Positions 54,246 through 63,683 of a stretch of 64,000 nucleotides of DNA are shown one piece after another (position 1 is the stretch's first letter; each line of letters begins with the position of its first letter). The notes under the pieces were generated by a model. That model ran no database searches. It saw only the letters and a program-made list of their open reading frames with translations, and was not told where the DNA came from. The stretch is from Marivibrio halodurans (GTDB taxonomy: Bacteria > Pseudomonadota > Alphaproteobacteria > UBA8366 > Aestuariispiraceae). Position numbers and translations under genes: made by a program. The DNA is taken from the NCBI RefSeq assembly GCF_017963645.1, contig NZ_JAGMWN010000008.1, positions 62,001-126,000 of the forward strand, given 5' to 3'.

Positions 54246-55082
54246 ATGGCTAGCGAACACCACGCGCCCAATCACGATTACCATCTGGTGGACCCGAGCC
54301 CGTGGCCGGCGCTCGGCGCGCTCTCGGGCTTCGTGCTCGCGATGGGCGCGGTGCTCTATATGCACCCGGACCTGATCGGGATCGATATCGGCGTCCTGAA
54401 GTTCGTCCCGGGCATCATCCTGGTCCTGGCGACCATGTTTTACTGGTGGCGCGACGTCGTGCGCGAGGCCAGCGCGGGCGACCATAAACCGGTGGTGCAG
54501 CTCGGCCTGCGCTATGGGATGGCGCTGTTCATCGCGTCGGAGGTGATGTTCTTCGCGGCGTTCTTCTGGGCCTATTTCGATGCCAGCCTGTTCCCCGACG
54601 CCGCGGAGCAAATGACGCGGGCGGAAGTAACCGGCGGGCAGTGGCCGCCGACGGGGGTCGAGACCTTCGATCCCTTCCATCTGCCCTTCATGAACACGTT
54701 GATCCTGCTGCTCTCCGGCTGCACGGTCACCTGGGCGCACCATGCGTTGCGGGAGGGCGACCGGAAGGGCCTGATCCAAGGGTTGTGGCTGACGGTCCTG
54801 CTGGGCTTCACCTTCACCTGCCTGCAGGCTTATGAATACAGCCACGCGACCTTCGGCTTCACCGATGGCATCTATGCCTCGACCTTCTTCATGGCCACGG
54901 GCTTCCACGGCTTCCACGTGATCGTCGGAACCATCTTCCTGGCGGTTTGCCTGGTGCGTTCCTACAAGGGTCATTTCAGCCCGAGCCAGCATTTCGGCTT
55001 CGAGGCGGCGGCTTGGTACTGGCACTTCGTCGACGTGGTGTGGCTGTTCCTGTTCGTGGCGATCTACTGGTGGGGCGCCTGA
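54246..55082 (+). CDS. coxC: Cytochrome c oxidase subunit III
   Basis: 278 residues with seven membrane helices. Typical text: HDYHLVDPSPWPALGALSGF at the N-terminus, LGLRYGMALFIASEVMFFAAFFWAYFDASL (in parts), WPPTGVETFDPFHLPFMNTLILLLSG and ATGFHGFHVIVGTIFL, ending YWHFVDVVWLFLFVAIYWWG. It stabilises the aa3 oxidase. Last core subunit gene, followed by a terminator. Confidence 0.96.
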   Translation: MASEHHAPNHDYHLVDPSPWPALGALSGFVLAMGAVLYMHPDLIGIDIGVLKFVPGIILVLATMFYWWRDVVREASAGDHKPVVQLGLRYGMALFIASEVMFFAAFFWAYFDASLFPDAAEQMTRAEVTGGQWPPTGVETFDPFHLPFMNTLILLLSGCTVTWAHHALREGDRKGLIQGLWLTVLLGFTFTCLQAYEYSHATFGFTDGIYASTFFMATGFHGFHVIVGTIFLAVCLVRSYKGHFSPSQHFGFEAAAWYWHFVDVVWLFLFVAIYWWGA

Positions 55083-55176
55083 CCGGGATGCTCGACCCCG
55101 GCGCTAAGCCCGGGTGGATCACTACGTAGCGCGCTGCAGTGCCACCCGCTCGGGATTGGCACCGTGAGTGAGGGGG

Positions 55177-55216
55177 CGGGCGCCGGGCGGATCATGCCGG
55201 CGCCCGTTCTCGTTCG
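55177..55216 (+). terminator. Terminator-like hairpin after coxC
   Basis: CGGGCGCCGG (55177-55186) pairs with CCGGCGCCCG (55197-55206), followed by TTCTCGTTCG. T-rich rather than a pure T-run. Confidence 0.55.
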
Positions 55217-55306
55217 TGGCGCCTTCCCGCCGGGCATGTGAGCGCGGTGGGGTAAGCGACTACCGACCAACCGGTGGTTAGCCGCCGGCCAATGGAATGG
55301 AAATCG

Positions 55307-55708
55307 ATGCCCGACACAGACAACGATACCGACAGAGAGATATATCCAAGCCCCTGGCGCACCGGCTGGAAAGGGCGGTGCCCGCGCTGCGGGCAGGGCC
55401 GGCTCTACCGCAGTTTCCTGAAGGTGGCGGACCGCTGCGCCGTTTGCGATCTGGAGCTCGGGCGCGAGGATGCGGGCGACGGCGCCGTGCCCTTCCTGAT
55501 CTTGCTGATCGGCGGGCTCGGCGTCGGCGTGGCGATGATCCTGCTCTTCGGCCTCGAATGGCCGGTCTGGGGGGTCTTTGCCCTGACGCTTCCGTTAATG
55601 GCTCTTCTGACCGTGATCGCGATCCCCAAGGCGAAAGGGGTGCTGATCGCGCTGCAATTCGTCACCCGTGCCGGCGACACCGGTCGTAACAGCTTCGAGG
55701 AAGAGTGA
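55307..55708 (+). CDS. DUF983 family protein
   Basis: 133 residues. Two zinc-type pairs, CPRC and CAVC (RCPRCGQGRLYRSFLKVADRC in parts), precede two membrane helices (FLILLIGGLGVGVAMILLFG and WGVFALTLPLMALLTVIAI). DUF983 genes regularly sit beside surf1 and oxidase genes. The start at MPDTDN is preferred; an ATG at 55292 and a GTG at 55274 are alternatives. Function unknown. Confidence 0.8.
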   Translation: MPDTDNDTDREIYPSPWRTGWKGRCPRCGQGRLYRSFLKVADRCAVCDLELGREDAGDGAVPFLILLIGGLGVGVAMILLFGLEWPVWGVFALTLPLMALLTVIAIPKAKGVLIALQFVTRAGDTGRNSFEEE

Positions 55709-55714
55709 GCATTC

Positions 55715-56467
55715 ATGGCGTTCCGCCCGAAACTGATCCCAACCCTGTTCACCCTGCCGGCCCTGGTCGTGCTGATCGCGCTGGGGGTTTGGCAGCTTCA
55801 GCGGCTCGGTTGGAAAGAGGATTTGATCGACAAGCTCCAGTCGCGCTCCGTCGCGGAGGTCGTGCAATTGCCGACCGGGTCGCTCGACCGGGAGGCATGG
55901 GAATATCGTCGTGTCCGGGTGACGGGGCGTTTCCATCATGACGAGGAGATGCATCTCCTCAACCGGTCGCTGAATGGCAATCCGGGGCTGCATGTCCTGA
56001 CTCCGATGACCCGAACCGACGTGGCGGGGGAGCCGACGATCCTGGTCAATCGCGGTTGGGTGCCCTTCGACCGCAAGGATCCGGAGACCCGGCCCGAAGG
56101 ACAGTTGGAAGGTGAGGTGACAGTCGAGGGCATCCTGCGCTTTCCCCGGGAAGTGACGGGGTTGCAACGCGTTTTTCTGCCGGAGAACGAGCCCGATAAT
56201 AACATGTGGTATGATGCGAATATCGGCCAGATGAGCACGCGGATCGGCGCCGACTTACCGAATTATTATCTCGTCGACGGGCGGGAGGAGACGCCCGGTC
56301 TCTATCCCGTGGGTAAGCAATGGCGGCTCGATATCCGCAACGACCATCTGCAATATGCGCTGACGTGGTTCTTCCTGGCCGGGGCGCTGGCCGTGATCTA
56401 TGTGCTCTATCACCGTCCGAAGCGCGCCGAGGAGGACGGTGACGGAAACGGGACGGAGGCGTCATGA
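55715..56467 (+). CDS. SURF1-type cytochrome oxidase biogenesis protein
   Basis: 250 residues with membrane anchors at both ends (LIPTLFTLPALVVLIALGVWQLQRLGWK and LTWFFLAGALAVIYVLYHRP) and a periplasmic domain in between. WEYRRVRVTGRFHHDEEM, ILVNRGWVPFDRKDPETR and NMWYDANIGQMS are SURF1 hallmarks. It helps insert heme a into subunit I. 6 bp after DUF983 and overlapping the carboxypeptidase gene by 4 bp. Confidence 0.92.
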   Translation: MAFRPKLIPTLFTLPALVVLIALGVWQLQRLGWKEDLIDKLQSRSVAEVVQLPTGSLDREAWEYRRVRVTGRFHHDEEMHLLNRSLNGNPGLHVLTPMTRTDVAGEPTILVNRGWVPFDRKDPETRPEGQLEGEVTVEGILRFPREVTGLQRVFLPENEPDNNMWYDANIGQMSTRIGADLPNYYLVDGREETPGLYPVGKQWRLDIRNDHLQYALTWFFLAGALAVIYVLYHRPKRAEEDGDGNGTEAS

Positions 56468-57984
56468 GCGCCTTGCCCCAGGCTTCCCCCGCTTCCTGCC
56501 CCGCCTACACCGACTTGGCGGACCGTTTCCGGCGCATGGCGGTCTTGGCGGAATGCGAGACGGTGCTGCATTGGGACGCCGCCGTGATCATGCCGGCCAG
56601 CGCGGCGGGGCCGCGCGGCGATCAACTGGCCGAGCTGCGCGTCATCCTGCACGAGCAATCGACCGACCCCGCCCTCGCCGAATTGCTTCAGGCGGCCGGG
56701 GGCGAACCGCTGGACCCATGGCAGGCCGCGAATCTGCGGGAGATGCGGCGGGACCATCTGCACGCGGCCGCGGTTCCGGGCGATCTGGTGGCGGCGTTGA
56801 GCCGGGCCTGCTCGGCCTGCGAATCCGTTTGGCGCGATGCCAGGCCGCGTAACGACTACGCCGCCGTGGCGCCGCATCTGGAGGAGGTGCTGCGCCTCAC
56901 CCGGCGGGCGGCGGCGGCGAAGGCCGATGCCCTGGGGCTCGATCCCTATGATGCCCTGATGGATCAGTTCGAGCCGGATGCCCGCCGGGCCGAGGTCGAT
57001 CCGATCCTGGAGGATTACGCGGCGTTCCTGCCCGATTTCCTGGGCGAGGTCCTGGAGGAACAGGCGCGCCACCCCGCGCCGAGGGTGCCGGAGGGGCCGT
57101 TTCCCGCCGATGCGCAACGCCGCTTGGTGCGCACCCTTCTGGAAACGGTGGGCTTTCCCTTCGATCAAGGGCGCATGGATGAAAGCGCGCATCCCTTCTC
57201 CACCGGCTATCCCGGCGACAGCCGCATCACCATCACCATCAAGGAAGACGACCCCGCGATGGCGGTGATGGCGGCGCTGCACGAATGCGGGCACGCGCTC
57301 TACGAGGCGAACCTGCCGTCTGACTGGGCGCGGCAGCCGGTCGGGCGGGCGCGCGGCATGGCCGTGCATGAGAGCCAGTCCCTGATCGTGGAGATGCAGG
57401 CCTGCCGCTCGCCGGAATTCATCGGCTGGTTGGCGCCGCGTCTGAGCGAATGGCTCGGCGACGATCCCGCCTTCGCGCCGGACAATCTGCGTGCCCTCTA
57501 TGGTCGGGTGACCCCGGATTTCATCCGGGTCGAGGCGGACGAGGTGACCTATCCCGCCCATGTCATCCTGCGGTACCGGCTGGAGAAGGCGCTGCTCGCC
57601 GGCGATCTGTCCGTGGCGGACCTGCCGGGGGCGTGGGACGAGGGCATGGAAGCGCTGCTCGGCATCCGCCCGCCATGTCCGGCGAAGGGCTGCATGCAGG
57701 ATATCCATTGGTTCGACGGCGCCTTCGGCTATTTCCCGACCTATACGTTGGGCGCCATGACCGCGGCCCAACTTATGGCGGCGGCGCGGGCCGAGCGGCC
57801 CGGCATTCCGGATGATCTGACGCGCGGTGATTTCGGCCCGCTGCTTGATTGGTTGCGCCGGCATGTGCACTCTCGGGCCTCCAGCCTCTCGACGCGGGAG
57901 CTGGTCACGGAGGCGACGGGCCGGTCGCTCGACCCGGCGGCCTTCCGGGCGCATCTGCGCGCGCGTTACCTTGGGAGAGACTAG
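56464..57984 (+). CDS. M32-family carboxypeptidase
   Basis: 506 residues. A zinc metallocarboxypeptidase of the Taq-type M32 family: the HECGH motif has His273, Glu274 and His277, and the third ligand lies in the downstream GMAVHESQSLIVEMQ block. HPFSTGYPGDSRITITIKEDD and the C-terminal IPDDLTRGDFGPLLDWLRRHVHSRAS (in parts) match the family. It cleaves C-terminal residues of peptides. Translationally coupled to SURF1. Confidence 0.93.
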   Translation: MSALPQASPASCPAYTDLADRFRRMAVLAECETVLHWDAAVIMPASAAGPRGDQLAELRVILHEQSTDPALAELLQAAGGEPLDPWQAANLREMRRDHLHAAAVPGDLVAALSRACSACESVWRDARPRNDYAAVAPHLEEVLRLTRRAAAAKADALGLDPYDALMDQFEPDARRAEVDPILEDYAAFLPDFLGEVLEEQARHPAPRVPEGPFPADAQRRLVRTLLETVGFPFDQGRMDESAHPFSTGYPGDSRITITIKEDDPAMAVMAALHECGHALYEANLPSDWARQPVGRARGMAVHESQSLIVEMQACRSPEFIGWLAPRLSEWLGDDPAFAPDNLRALYGRVTPDFIRVEADEVTYPAHVILRYRLEKALLAGDLSVADLPGAWDEGMEALLGIRPPCPAKGCMQDIHWFDGAFGYFPTYTLGAMTAAQLMAAARAERPGIPDDLTRGDFGPLLDWLRRHVHSRASSLSTRELVTEATGRSLDPAAFRAHLRARYLGRD

Positions 57985-57987
57985 ACG

Positions 57988-58824
57988 ATGGACGTCACCG
58001 CCAAGCAGGTTCAGGAACTCTACGAGCAACTGATGCCCATGGTTCTCGACTATGGGGAGAATATCGTCAGCGCGATCCTGATCCTGATTGTCGGCTATTG
58101 GGTGGCCAACCGCCTGTCGGGCGGCATGCGCCGGCTGGTCGACCGGCAGAAGCGCCTTGATGCGACGGTCAAGCCGTTGCTGGCCAATCTGGTCAAGTAC
58201 ACGGTGATCGCGATCACCGTGATCGCGGTCCTCAACCGCTTCGGTGTGCAGACCGCCAGCATCATCGCGGTCGTCGGTGCCGCCGGCCTCGCCATCGGTT
58301 TGGCCCTGCAGGGGACGCTGCAAAACATCGCCGCCGGGATCATGCTGCTGGGGCTGCGCCCCTTCAAGGTGGGGGAATATATCCAGGCGGGCAGTCTGGG
58401 CGGCACGGTGGAGGAGATCGGCCTCTTCACCACCACGATGACGACGGCGGACGGGGTCTATATCTCCGCGCCGAATTCGTCGCTCTGGAATCAGGCGATC
58501 ACCAACTATTCGCGTAACGCGACCCGGCGCCTCGATTTCGAGGTCGGCATTTCCTATGACGACGATATCGCGAAGGCGCAGGCGGCTCTCATGTCCCTGA
58601 TGCAATCCGATCCGCGTATCAAGCCCGACCCGGCGCCGATGACCATGGTGACCGCGCTGGCGGACAGTTCGGTCAATATCAATATGCGCTGCTGGATCTC
58701 GACGGCGGACTTCTGGGCCGTGAAATGGGATATGCAGAAGGGTGCCAAGAAGGCGGTGGAGGATGTCGGCTGCACCATCCCCTTCCCGCAGCGCGATTTG
58801 CACATGATCGAGGCGAAGGGCTGA
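57988..58824 (+). CDS. Small-conductance mechanosensitive channel (MscS)
   Basis: 278 residues, the length of E. coli MscS. Three membrane helices: the third is GAAGLAIGLALQGTLQNIAAGI, lining the pore. The cytoplasmic beta domain has LGLRPFKVGEYIQAGSLGGTVEEIGLFTTTM (read in parts) and PNSSLWNQAITNYSRN, and the C-terminal part ends in FPQRDLHM. It opens on membrane stretch during osmotic downshock. 3 bp after the carboxypeptidase stop. Confidence 0.93.
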   Translation: MDVTAKQVQELYEQLMPMVLDYGENIVSAILILIVGYWVANRLSGGMRRLVDRQKRLDATVKPLLANLVKYTVIAITVIAVLNRFGVQTASIIAVVGAAGLAIGLALQGTLQNIAAGIMLLGLRPFKVGEYIQAGSLGGTVEEIGLFTTTMTTADGVYISAPNSSLWNQAITNYSRNATRRLDFEVGISYDDDIAKAQAALMSLMQSDPRIKPDPAPMTMVTALADSSVNINMRCWISTADFWAVKWDMQKGAKKAVEDVGCTIPFPQRDLHMIEAKG

Positions 58825-58834
58825 CACGGTGGCG

Positions 58835-60241
58835 ATGCGTTATATCAGTACAAGGGGAGCGGCGCCCGAACTTGGCTTCGGTGAGGTGCTTCTGACCGGC
58901 CTCGCGCGCGATGGGGGGCTTTACGTCCCGGCATCCTGGCCGCGCTGGAAGGCGGAGGATTGGGCCGCGTTGCGGGGCCTGTCCTATGTCGATCTGGCGA
59001 CCCGGATCATGCACCCTTTCGTCTCCGAGGTGTTGAGCGAGGGGGAACTCGCCGATCTGTGCGCCGACGCCTATGCGGAATTCGATCACGACGCGGTCGC
59101 GCCCCTGAAGCAGCTCGACGCCAATAGCTGGTTGATGGAGCTGTTCCACGGGCCGACGCTCGCCTTCAAGGATTTCGCGCTGCAGGTTTTGGGTCGGCTG
59201 TTCGACCATGTCCTGCGCGAGCGTGGGGAGCGGGTGACCATCGTCGGCGCGACCTCCGGCGATACCGGGTCGGCCGCGATCGAGGCCTGCCGCGACCGGG
59301 AGGCGATCGATATCTTCATCCTGCATCCGAAGGGGCGGACCTCGGAGGTGCAGCGCCGGCAGATGACGACCGTCGAATCCGCGAACGTCCATAATATCGC
59401 GATCGAGGGCAGCTTCGACGATTGCCAGGATCTGGTGAAGGGGCTCTTCAACGATCCCGCCTTCCGGGACGAAATGAACCTCTCCGCCGTCAATTCTATC
59501 AACTGGGCGCGCATCATGGCCCAGATCGTCTATTACGCGCATGCCGCGATCGCGTTGGGCGCCCCGGATCGGGAGGTGGCCTTCGCCGTGCCGACCGGCA
59601 ATTTCGGCAATGTCTTCGCCGCCTATGGCGCGCGGGAGATGGGCTTGCCCGTGGCGCAGCTCATCGTCGGATCGAACGAGAACGACATTCTGACCCGCTT
59701 CCTCGACGGCAACGACATGTCCGTGCGTGACGTGCATGCGACGACCTCGCCCTCGATGGATATCCAGGTTTCCAGCAATTTCGAGCGCCTGCTGTTCGAT
59801 CTGCTGGACCGGGACGGGGAGGCGACGGCGCACGCGATGCAGACCTTCCGGGCGAGCGGGCGGCTACCGTTGGACGAGGCGCGCTGGCACCGTGCGACGC
59901 AGCTTTTCGCCGGTGGACGCTTCACCGATGCCGAGGCCGGCGCCGCCATCGCCGGCGTGCTGGAGGCGACGGGCGAACTGCTGGACCCCCACAGCGCCAT
60001 CGGCGTGTTGGCCGGCTGGACCAAGCGTCGCGACCCCGCGATCCCGTTGGTCAGCGTCGCGACCGCGCATCCGGCGAAGTTCCCGGACGCGGTCGAGGCC
60101 GCCTGCGGCCGGCGCCCGCAATTGCCGGAGCGTCTGGCCGACCTGTTCGAGCGCGAGGAGCGCTATAGCGAGATGCGCAACAATCTGGGCGACCTCCAGG
60201 CCATGATCCGGGCCAACAACCGCGCGGGGGCGCCGGCATGA
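58835..60241 (+). CDS. thrC: Threonine synthase
   Basis: 468 residues, the long form found in many proteobacteria. It converts O-phosphohomoserine to threonine. The start MRYISTRGAAPELGFGEVLLTGLARDGGLYVP (in parts) is diagnostic; PLP-binding Lys112 sits in GPTLAFKDFALQ; the phosphate-binding loop is VGATSGDTGSAAI. A GTG two codons upstream is possible. The M16 gene overlaps its stop by 4 bp. Confidence 0.95.
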   Translation: MRYISTRGAAPELGFGEVLLTGLARDGGLYVPASWPRWKAEDWAALRGLSYVDLATRIMHPFVSEVLSEGELADLCADAYAEFDHDAVAPLKQLDANSWLMELFHGPTLAFKDFALQVLGRLFDHVLRERGERVTIVGATSGDTGSAAIEACRDREAIDIFILHPKGRTSEVQRRQMTTVESANVHNIAIEGSFDDCQDLVKGLFNDPAFRDEMNLSAVNSINWARIMAQIVYYAHAAIALGAPDREVAFAVPTGNFGNVFAAYGAREMGLPVAQLIVGSNENDILTRFLDGNDMSVRDVHATTSPSMDIQVSSNFERLLFDLLDRDGEATAHAMQTFRASGRLPLDEARWHRATQLFAGGRFTDAEAGAAIAGVLEATGELLDPHSAIGVLAGWTKRRDPAIPLVSVATAHPAKFPDAVEAACGRRPQLPERLADLFEREERYSEMRNNLGDLQAMIRANNRAGAPA

Positions 60242-61509
60242 GCGTTCGGGTCACGCGTCTTTCCAACGGACTCACCGTCGCGACCGACCGGATGGATCAT
60301 GTCGCGACCGCCAGCCTTGGCATATGGGTCGGCGCCGGCACGCGGGCGGAGCCGGCGGAGATCAACGGTGTCGCGCATTTCCTGGAGCATATGGCCTTCA
60401 AGGGGACGGAGCGGCGCAGCGCGCGCATGATCGCGGAGGAGATCGAGGCCGTCGGCGGCATCCTCAACGCCTATACCGCGCGCGAGAACACCGCCTATTA
60501 CGTCAAGGTGCTGGCGGAGGACGTGCCGCTCGCTCTCGATATCGTCTCCGACATCCTGATGAATCCGACCTTCGACCCGGTGGAGTTGGATCGGGAGCGC
60601 TCCGTCATCCTGCAGGAGATCGGTCAGGCCCACGATACGCCCGACGACATCATCTTCGACCACTTCCAGGAGCACGCCTATCGCGACCAGGCGATGGGGC
60701 GTCCGACCCTGGGCACGGTGGAGACCGTGCGCGCCATGCCGCGCGAGGCGATCCGCGATTTCATGGGGCGGCGCTATGCCGGCGACCGGATGGTGCTGGC
60801 GGCGGCCGGCAATGTCGATCACGACCGGATCGTGGCACTGGCGGAGGCGGCCTTCGGCGCGTTGAGGCCGCGGGCCGACGTCTCGATCGAGGCCGCGCGC
60901 TATACCGGCGGCGAGATCCGCGAGACGCGGGAAAGCGAGCAGGTGCACCTGATCCTCGGCTTCCAGGGGTCGAGCTACACGGACCGGGATTTCTATCCGG
61001 CGGCCGTGCTGAACACCGCCTTGGGGGGCGGCATGTCCTCGCGTCTGTTCCAGCAGATCCGGGAGGAGCGGGGCCTCGTCTATTCCATCTTCTCCTTCAA
61101 CGCCTCCTTCGCGGATGACGGGATATTCGGCGTCTATGCCGGCACCGGACCGGAGGATGTGGGCGAACTCGTGCCCGTGCTGTGCGACGAGATCGCGGGT
61201 GTCGCCGCGCGCCCCATGCCGGCGGAGGAGATCGCCCGCGCCCGCGCCCAGGTGAAGGCCGCGATGCTGATGGCGCGGGAATCGACCGGCGCGCGCTGCG
61301 ACCAACTCGGTCAGCAGATCCTGATCCATGGTCAGCCTATTCCGATCGAGGAACAGGTCGCGAAGCTGGAAGCCGTCGACGCCGAAGCCGTGGCCCGCGC
61401 GGCCGGCCGGATATTCGGGACCGCGCCGACGCTGGCGGCGACGGGGCCGCTCGGCCGGTTGGAATCCTTCGACCGGATCGCCGGCCGCCTGCCCGCGCGC
61501 GCGGCCTGA
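60238..61509 (+). CDS. M16-family zinc peptidase (processing peptidase-like)
   Basis: 423 residues in two homologous halves. The inverted zinc motif HFLEH has His47, Glu50 and His51; the second zinc Glu is in the downstream region around residue 125. TGGEIRETRESEQVHLILGFQG and GGGMSSRLFQQIREERGLVYSI mark the second half. The family resembles mitochondrial processing peptidase beta. thrC and this gene overlap (ATGA), an arrangement often seen in alphaproteobacteria. Confidence 0.92.
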   Translation: MSVRVTRLSNGLTVATDRMDHVATASLGIWVGAGTRAEPAEINGVAHFLEHMAFKGTERRSARMIAEEIEAVGGILNAYTARENTAYYVKVLAEDVPLALDIVSDILMNPTFDPVELDRERSVILQEIGQAHDTPDDIIFDHFQEHAYRDQAMGRPTLGTVETVRAMPREAIRDFMGRRYAGDRMVLAAAGNVDHDRIVALAEAAFGALRPRADVSIEAARYTGGEIRETRESEQVHLILGFQGSSYTDRDFYPAAVLNTALGGGMSSRLFQQIREERGLVYSIFSFNASFADDGIFGVYAGTGPEDVGELVPVLCDEIAGVAARPMPAEEIARARAQVKAAMLMARESTGARCDQLGQQILIHGQPIPIEEQVAKLEAVDAEAVARAAGRIFGTAPTLAATGPLGRLESFDRIAGRLPARAA

Positions 61510-61531
61510 CGGGCGGCGGGACGGCGGCGCG

Positions 61532-62152
61532 ATGGCGAGGGGACGGGTGTTCGGTCTGCTCGCGCGGCGCCAGCCAAGGCTCCGCCTCGTCGGCCCCAGC
61601 GTCTCGATTCGCTGCCCCCAGCGCCGCGACCGGCGCGCCTGGATCGCCGTGCGGCAGGAAAGCAAGGGCTTCCTGGAGCCGTGGGAGCCGGTCTGGCCGC
61701 GCGATGCGCTCACCCCCGGCGGCTATCGCCGGCGGCTTGAGCGGTTCCATTCGGAATGGCATGCGGGAACCGGGTTCGGCTTCTTCCTCTTCACCAATGA
61801 CGGCGGGCATCTCGTCGGCGGCATCACGCTCGCCAATGTGCGCCGCGGCGTGGTGCAGAGCGCCAATGTCGGCTATTGGACGGGCGAGCCCTATATCCGC
61901 CGGGGCTATATGTTCGAGGGGGTGCAGCTCTGCCTCGACTTCGCCTTCCGGCATCTGTCCCTGCACCGGATCGAGGCTGCCTGCCTGATCGACAATGAGG
62001 CGAGTCGCCAACTCCTCCTGAAGTCGGGATTCCGCGCCGAGGGCGTCGCGCGAAAATATCTGTGCATCGCCGGGAAATGGCAGGATCACGAGACCTTCGC
62101 CATCCTGTCCAGCGACCCACGCCCCAGCGTGCCCGTCGTGGAGACGACGTGA
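61532..62152 (+). CDS. GNAT-family acetyltransferase (RimJ-like)
   Basis: 206 residues. The opening PSVSIRCPQRRDRRAWIAVRQES resembles RimJ; VGYWTGEPYIRRGYMFEGVQLCLDFAF contains the acetyl-CoA loop (RRGYM), and HRIEAACLIDNEASRQLLLKSGFRAEGVARKYLCIAGKWQDHETFAIL (in parts) is the family ending. RimJ/RimI/RimL proteins acetylate ribosomal protein N-termini. Start 61532 lies 23 bp after the M16 gene. Confidence 0.85.
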   Translation: MARGRVFGLLARRQPRLRLVGPSVSIRCPQRRDRRAWIAVRQESKGFLEPWEPVWPRDALTPGGYRRRLERFHSEWHAGTGFGFFLFTNDGGHLVGGITLANVRRGVVQSANVGYWTGEPYIRRGYMFEGVQLCLDFAFRHLSLHRIEAACLIDNEASRQLLLKSGFRAEGVARKYLCIAGKWQDHETFAILSSDPRPSVPVVETT

Positions 62153-62244
62153 GGCGCCCGGCACGCCCTCTTTCCGTCCCCGGCCGCAGGGGCTAAAAGG
62201 CCAGCGGACGTTTAATGCTGCTCTCAATGGGAGGATAATGCGCG

Positions 62245-63357
62245 ATGGCCGCCAACAAGACGCTTTTGATGTTGCCGGGGGACGGGATCGGGCCCGAGGT
62301 CTCGGCCGAGGTCACCAAGGTGATCGACTGGATGGACAAGCGCCGCGCGATCTCCTTCGATATCGAGCAGGGGCTGGTCGGCGGTGCCGCCTATGACGCC
62401 CACGGCGTGGCCATCACGGACGAGGTGATGGACCGCGCGATGAACACGGACGCCGTGCTGTTCGGCGCGGTCGGCGGGCCGCAATATGATAACCTGGGCT
62501 GGGACGTGCGGCCGGAGGCCGGGCTGCTTCGTCTGCGCAAGGAGATGGATCTCTTCGCCAATCTGCGCCCGGCGGTCACCTTCGACGCGCTGTTGGAAGC
62601 CTCCACCCTGAAGCCGGAGGTCATCCGGGGCCTCGACATCCTGATCGTGCGCGAACTGACCGCCGGCGTCTATTTCGGCGAGCCGCGCGGCATGCAGGAA
62701 TGGCAGGGTCAGGAGCGTTGCATCGACACCCAGTCCTACACCAAGGCGGAGATCGAGCGCGTGGCGGAAGTCGCCTTCGATCTGGCCCGCAAGCGGGGCA
62801 AGAAGGTCACCTCGGTCGAGAAGGCCAATGTCATGAAGACCGGCGTCTTCTGGCGCCAGACCGTGACGGCGCTGCACGGGGCGGGCGGTTATGCCGATAT
62901 CGAGCTCGGCCATATGTATGCCGACAACTGCGCCATGCAGCTCGTGCGCAACCCGAACCAGTTCGACGTGATCGTCACCGACAATCTGTTCGGCGACCTG
63001 CTGTCGGACTGCGCGGCGATGCTGACGGGTTCGCTTGGCATGCTGCCGTCGGCCTCGCTCGGCGCGGTGGACGGCACGGGTCGGCGCAAGGCGCTTTACG
63101 AGCCGGTGCACGGCTCCGCCCCCGATATCGCGGGCGAGGGCAAGGCGAACCCGCTGGCCATGCTGCTTAGCTTCGCGATGGCGCTGCGCTATAGCTTCGA
63201 CTTGCAGGAGGATGCCGATCTGGTGGAGCAGGCCGTTCAGGATGTGTTGAGCGAGGGCAAGCGCACCGCGGATATCATGGGCACGGGCGGGGAAGTGCTC
63301 TCGACCCGGCAGATGGGCGACGCGGTGTGCGCCGCGCTCGATCGCCGCGCGGCCTGA
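62245..63357 (+). CDS. leuB: 3-isopropylmalate dehydrogenase
   Basis: 370 residues. It oxidises and decarboxylates 3-isopropylmalate in leucine synthesis. [16 protein letters not shown] near the start, [20 protein letters not shown]-type substrate loop ([15 protein letters not shown]), DKANV-like [16 protein letters not shown] and [29 protein letters not shown] (in parts) are all in order. GGAGG precedes the ATG by 10 bp. asd follows after a regulated 326-bp leader. Confidence 0.96.
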   Translation: MAANKTLLMLPGDGIGPEVSAEVTKVIDWMDKRRAISFDIEQGLVGGAAYDAHGVAITDEVMDRAMNTDAVLFGAVGGPQYDNLGWDVRPEAGLLRLRKEMDLFANLRPAVTFDALLEASTLKPEVIRGLDILIVRELTAGVYFGEPRGMQEWQGQERCIDTQSYTKAEIERVAEVAFDLARKRGKKVTSVEKANVMKTGVFWRQTVTALHGAGGYADIELGHMYADNCAMQLVRNPNQFDVIVTDNLFGDLLSDCAAMLTGSLGMLPSASLGAVDGTGRRKALYEPVHGSAPDIAGEGKANPLAMLLSFAMALRYSFDLQEDADLVEQAVQDVLSEGKRTADIMGTGGEVLSTRQMGDAVCAALDRRAA

Positions 63358-63401
63358 TTGGAGCGAAAGGTCGGGGCGGGGAACGCTGGGGCGGGGAACG
63401 C

Positions 63402-63430
63402 TTGATTATCGCGTCACCCGTCCCTATCTT
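63402..63430 (+). promoter_or_regulatory. asd: Sigma-70-like promoter of the asd leader
   Basis: TTGATT at 63402-63407, a 17-bp spacer and TATCTT at 63425-63430. Start expected near 63437, about 25 bp before the leader ATG. Confidence 0.65.
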
Positions 63431-63442
63431 CCTCGTGAATTA

Positions 63443-63460
63443 GGGGAAAGGGGTTTCCCC
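63443..63460 (+). promoter_or_regulatory. Hairpin covering the leader ribosome-binding site
   Basis: GGGGAAA (63443-63449), loop GGGG, TTTCCCC (63454-63460) pair perfectly just upstream of the leader ATG at 63463, masking the likely Shine-Dalgarno. Confidence 0.5.
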
Positions 63461-63462
63461 AA

Positions 63463-63549
63463 ATGTGGACGGATAAGGCGATGATTCGCAGTCACGCGGC
63501 CCACGTGGCCACGAAAACGACCGCGACGACCAAGACGGGGCCCCGCTAG
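63463..63549 (+). CDS. Threonine-rich leader peptide of asd (attenuation leader)
   Basis: 28 residues plus stop. It begins MWTDKAMIRS and carries the run TKTTATTKT at residues 17-25; seven of 28 codons are threonine (residues 3, 17, 19, 20, 22, 23, 25), far above the normal frequency. An in-frame internal ATG at 63481 could also serve. It stands between leuB and asd and precedes the terminator at 63606-63637, with a matching antiterminator segment between. Threonine is the end product of the asd pathway, so the composition fits a stalling leader like thrL. Too short for ordinary ORF calls and no homologue is claimed. Confidence 0.8.
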   Translation: MWTDKAMIRSHAAHVATKTTATTKTGPR

Positions 63550-63553
63550 GGGA

Positions 63554-63612
63554 CGGCCCGCGCCACCGACGTCTGCCGCTTCAGGGAAGTGAGATGGAAT
63601 TGGATCGGGCCG
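63554..63612 (+). promoter_or_regulatory. asd: Antiterminator pairing of the asd attenuator
   Basis: CGGCCCG at 63554-63560 is exactly complementary to CGGGCCG at 63606-63612, the 5' arm of the terminator. The same segment can instead pair with GGGCC at 63538-63542, right after the last Thr codons. The two states are mutually exclusive, as attenuation requires. Confidence 0.65.
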
Positions 63613-63637
63613 GGACCTTCCCGGCCCGTTGTCGTTT
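63606..63637 (+). terminator. asd: Attenuator terminator before asd
   Basis: A perfect 10-bp stem, CGGGCCGGGA (63606-63615) with TCCCGGCCCG (63619-63628), a 3-base loop and TTGTCGTTT. It ends 46 bp before the asd ATG. A GCGGCCCGAAGGCCGC hairpin follows at 63641-63656. Confidence 0.8.
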
Positions 63638-63683
63638 GGGGCGGCCCGAAGGCCGCGCTGGAAGCAAGGAAGGATGGAGTATA

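Noticed and set aside
56410-58827. Long minus-strand frame opposite the M32 peptidase and MscS genes
   Set aside because: Antisense to two intact known genes and without any protein-like motif.
63641-63656. GCGGCC-CGAA-GGCCGC as the asd terminator
   Set aside because: It lacks a following T-run; the preceding stem at 63606-63628 with TTGTCGTTT is the better terminator.
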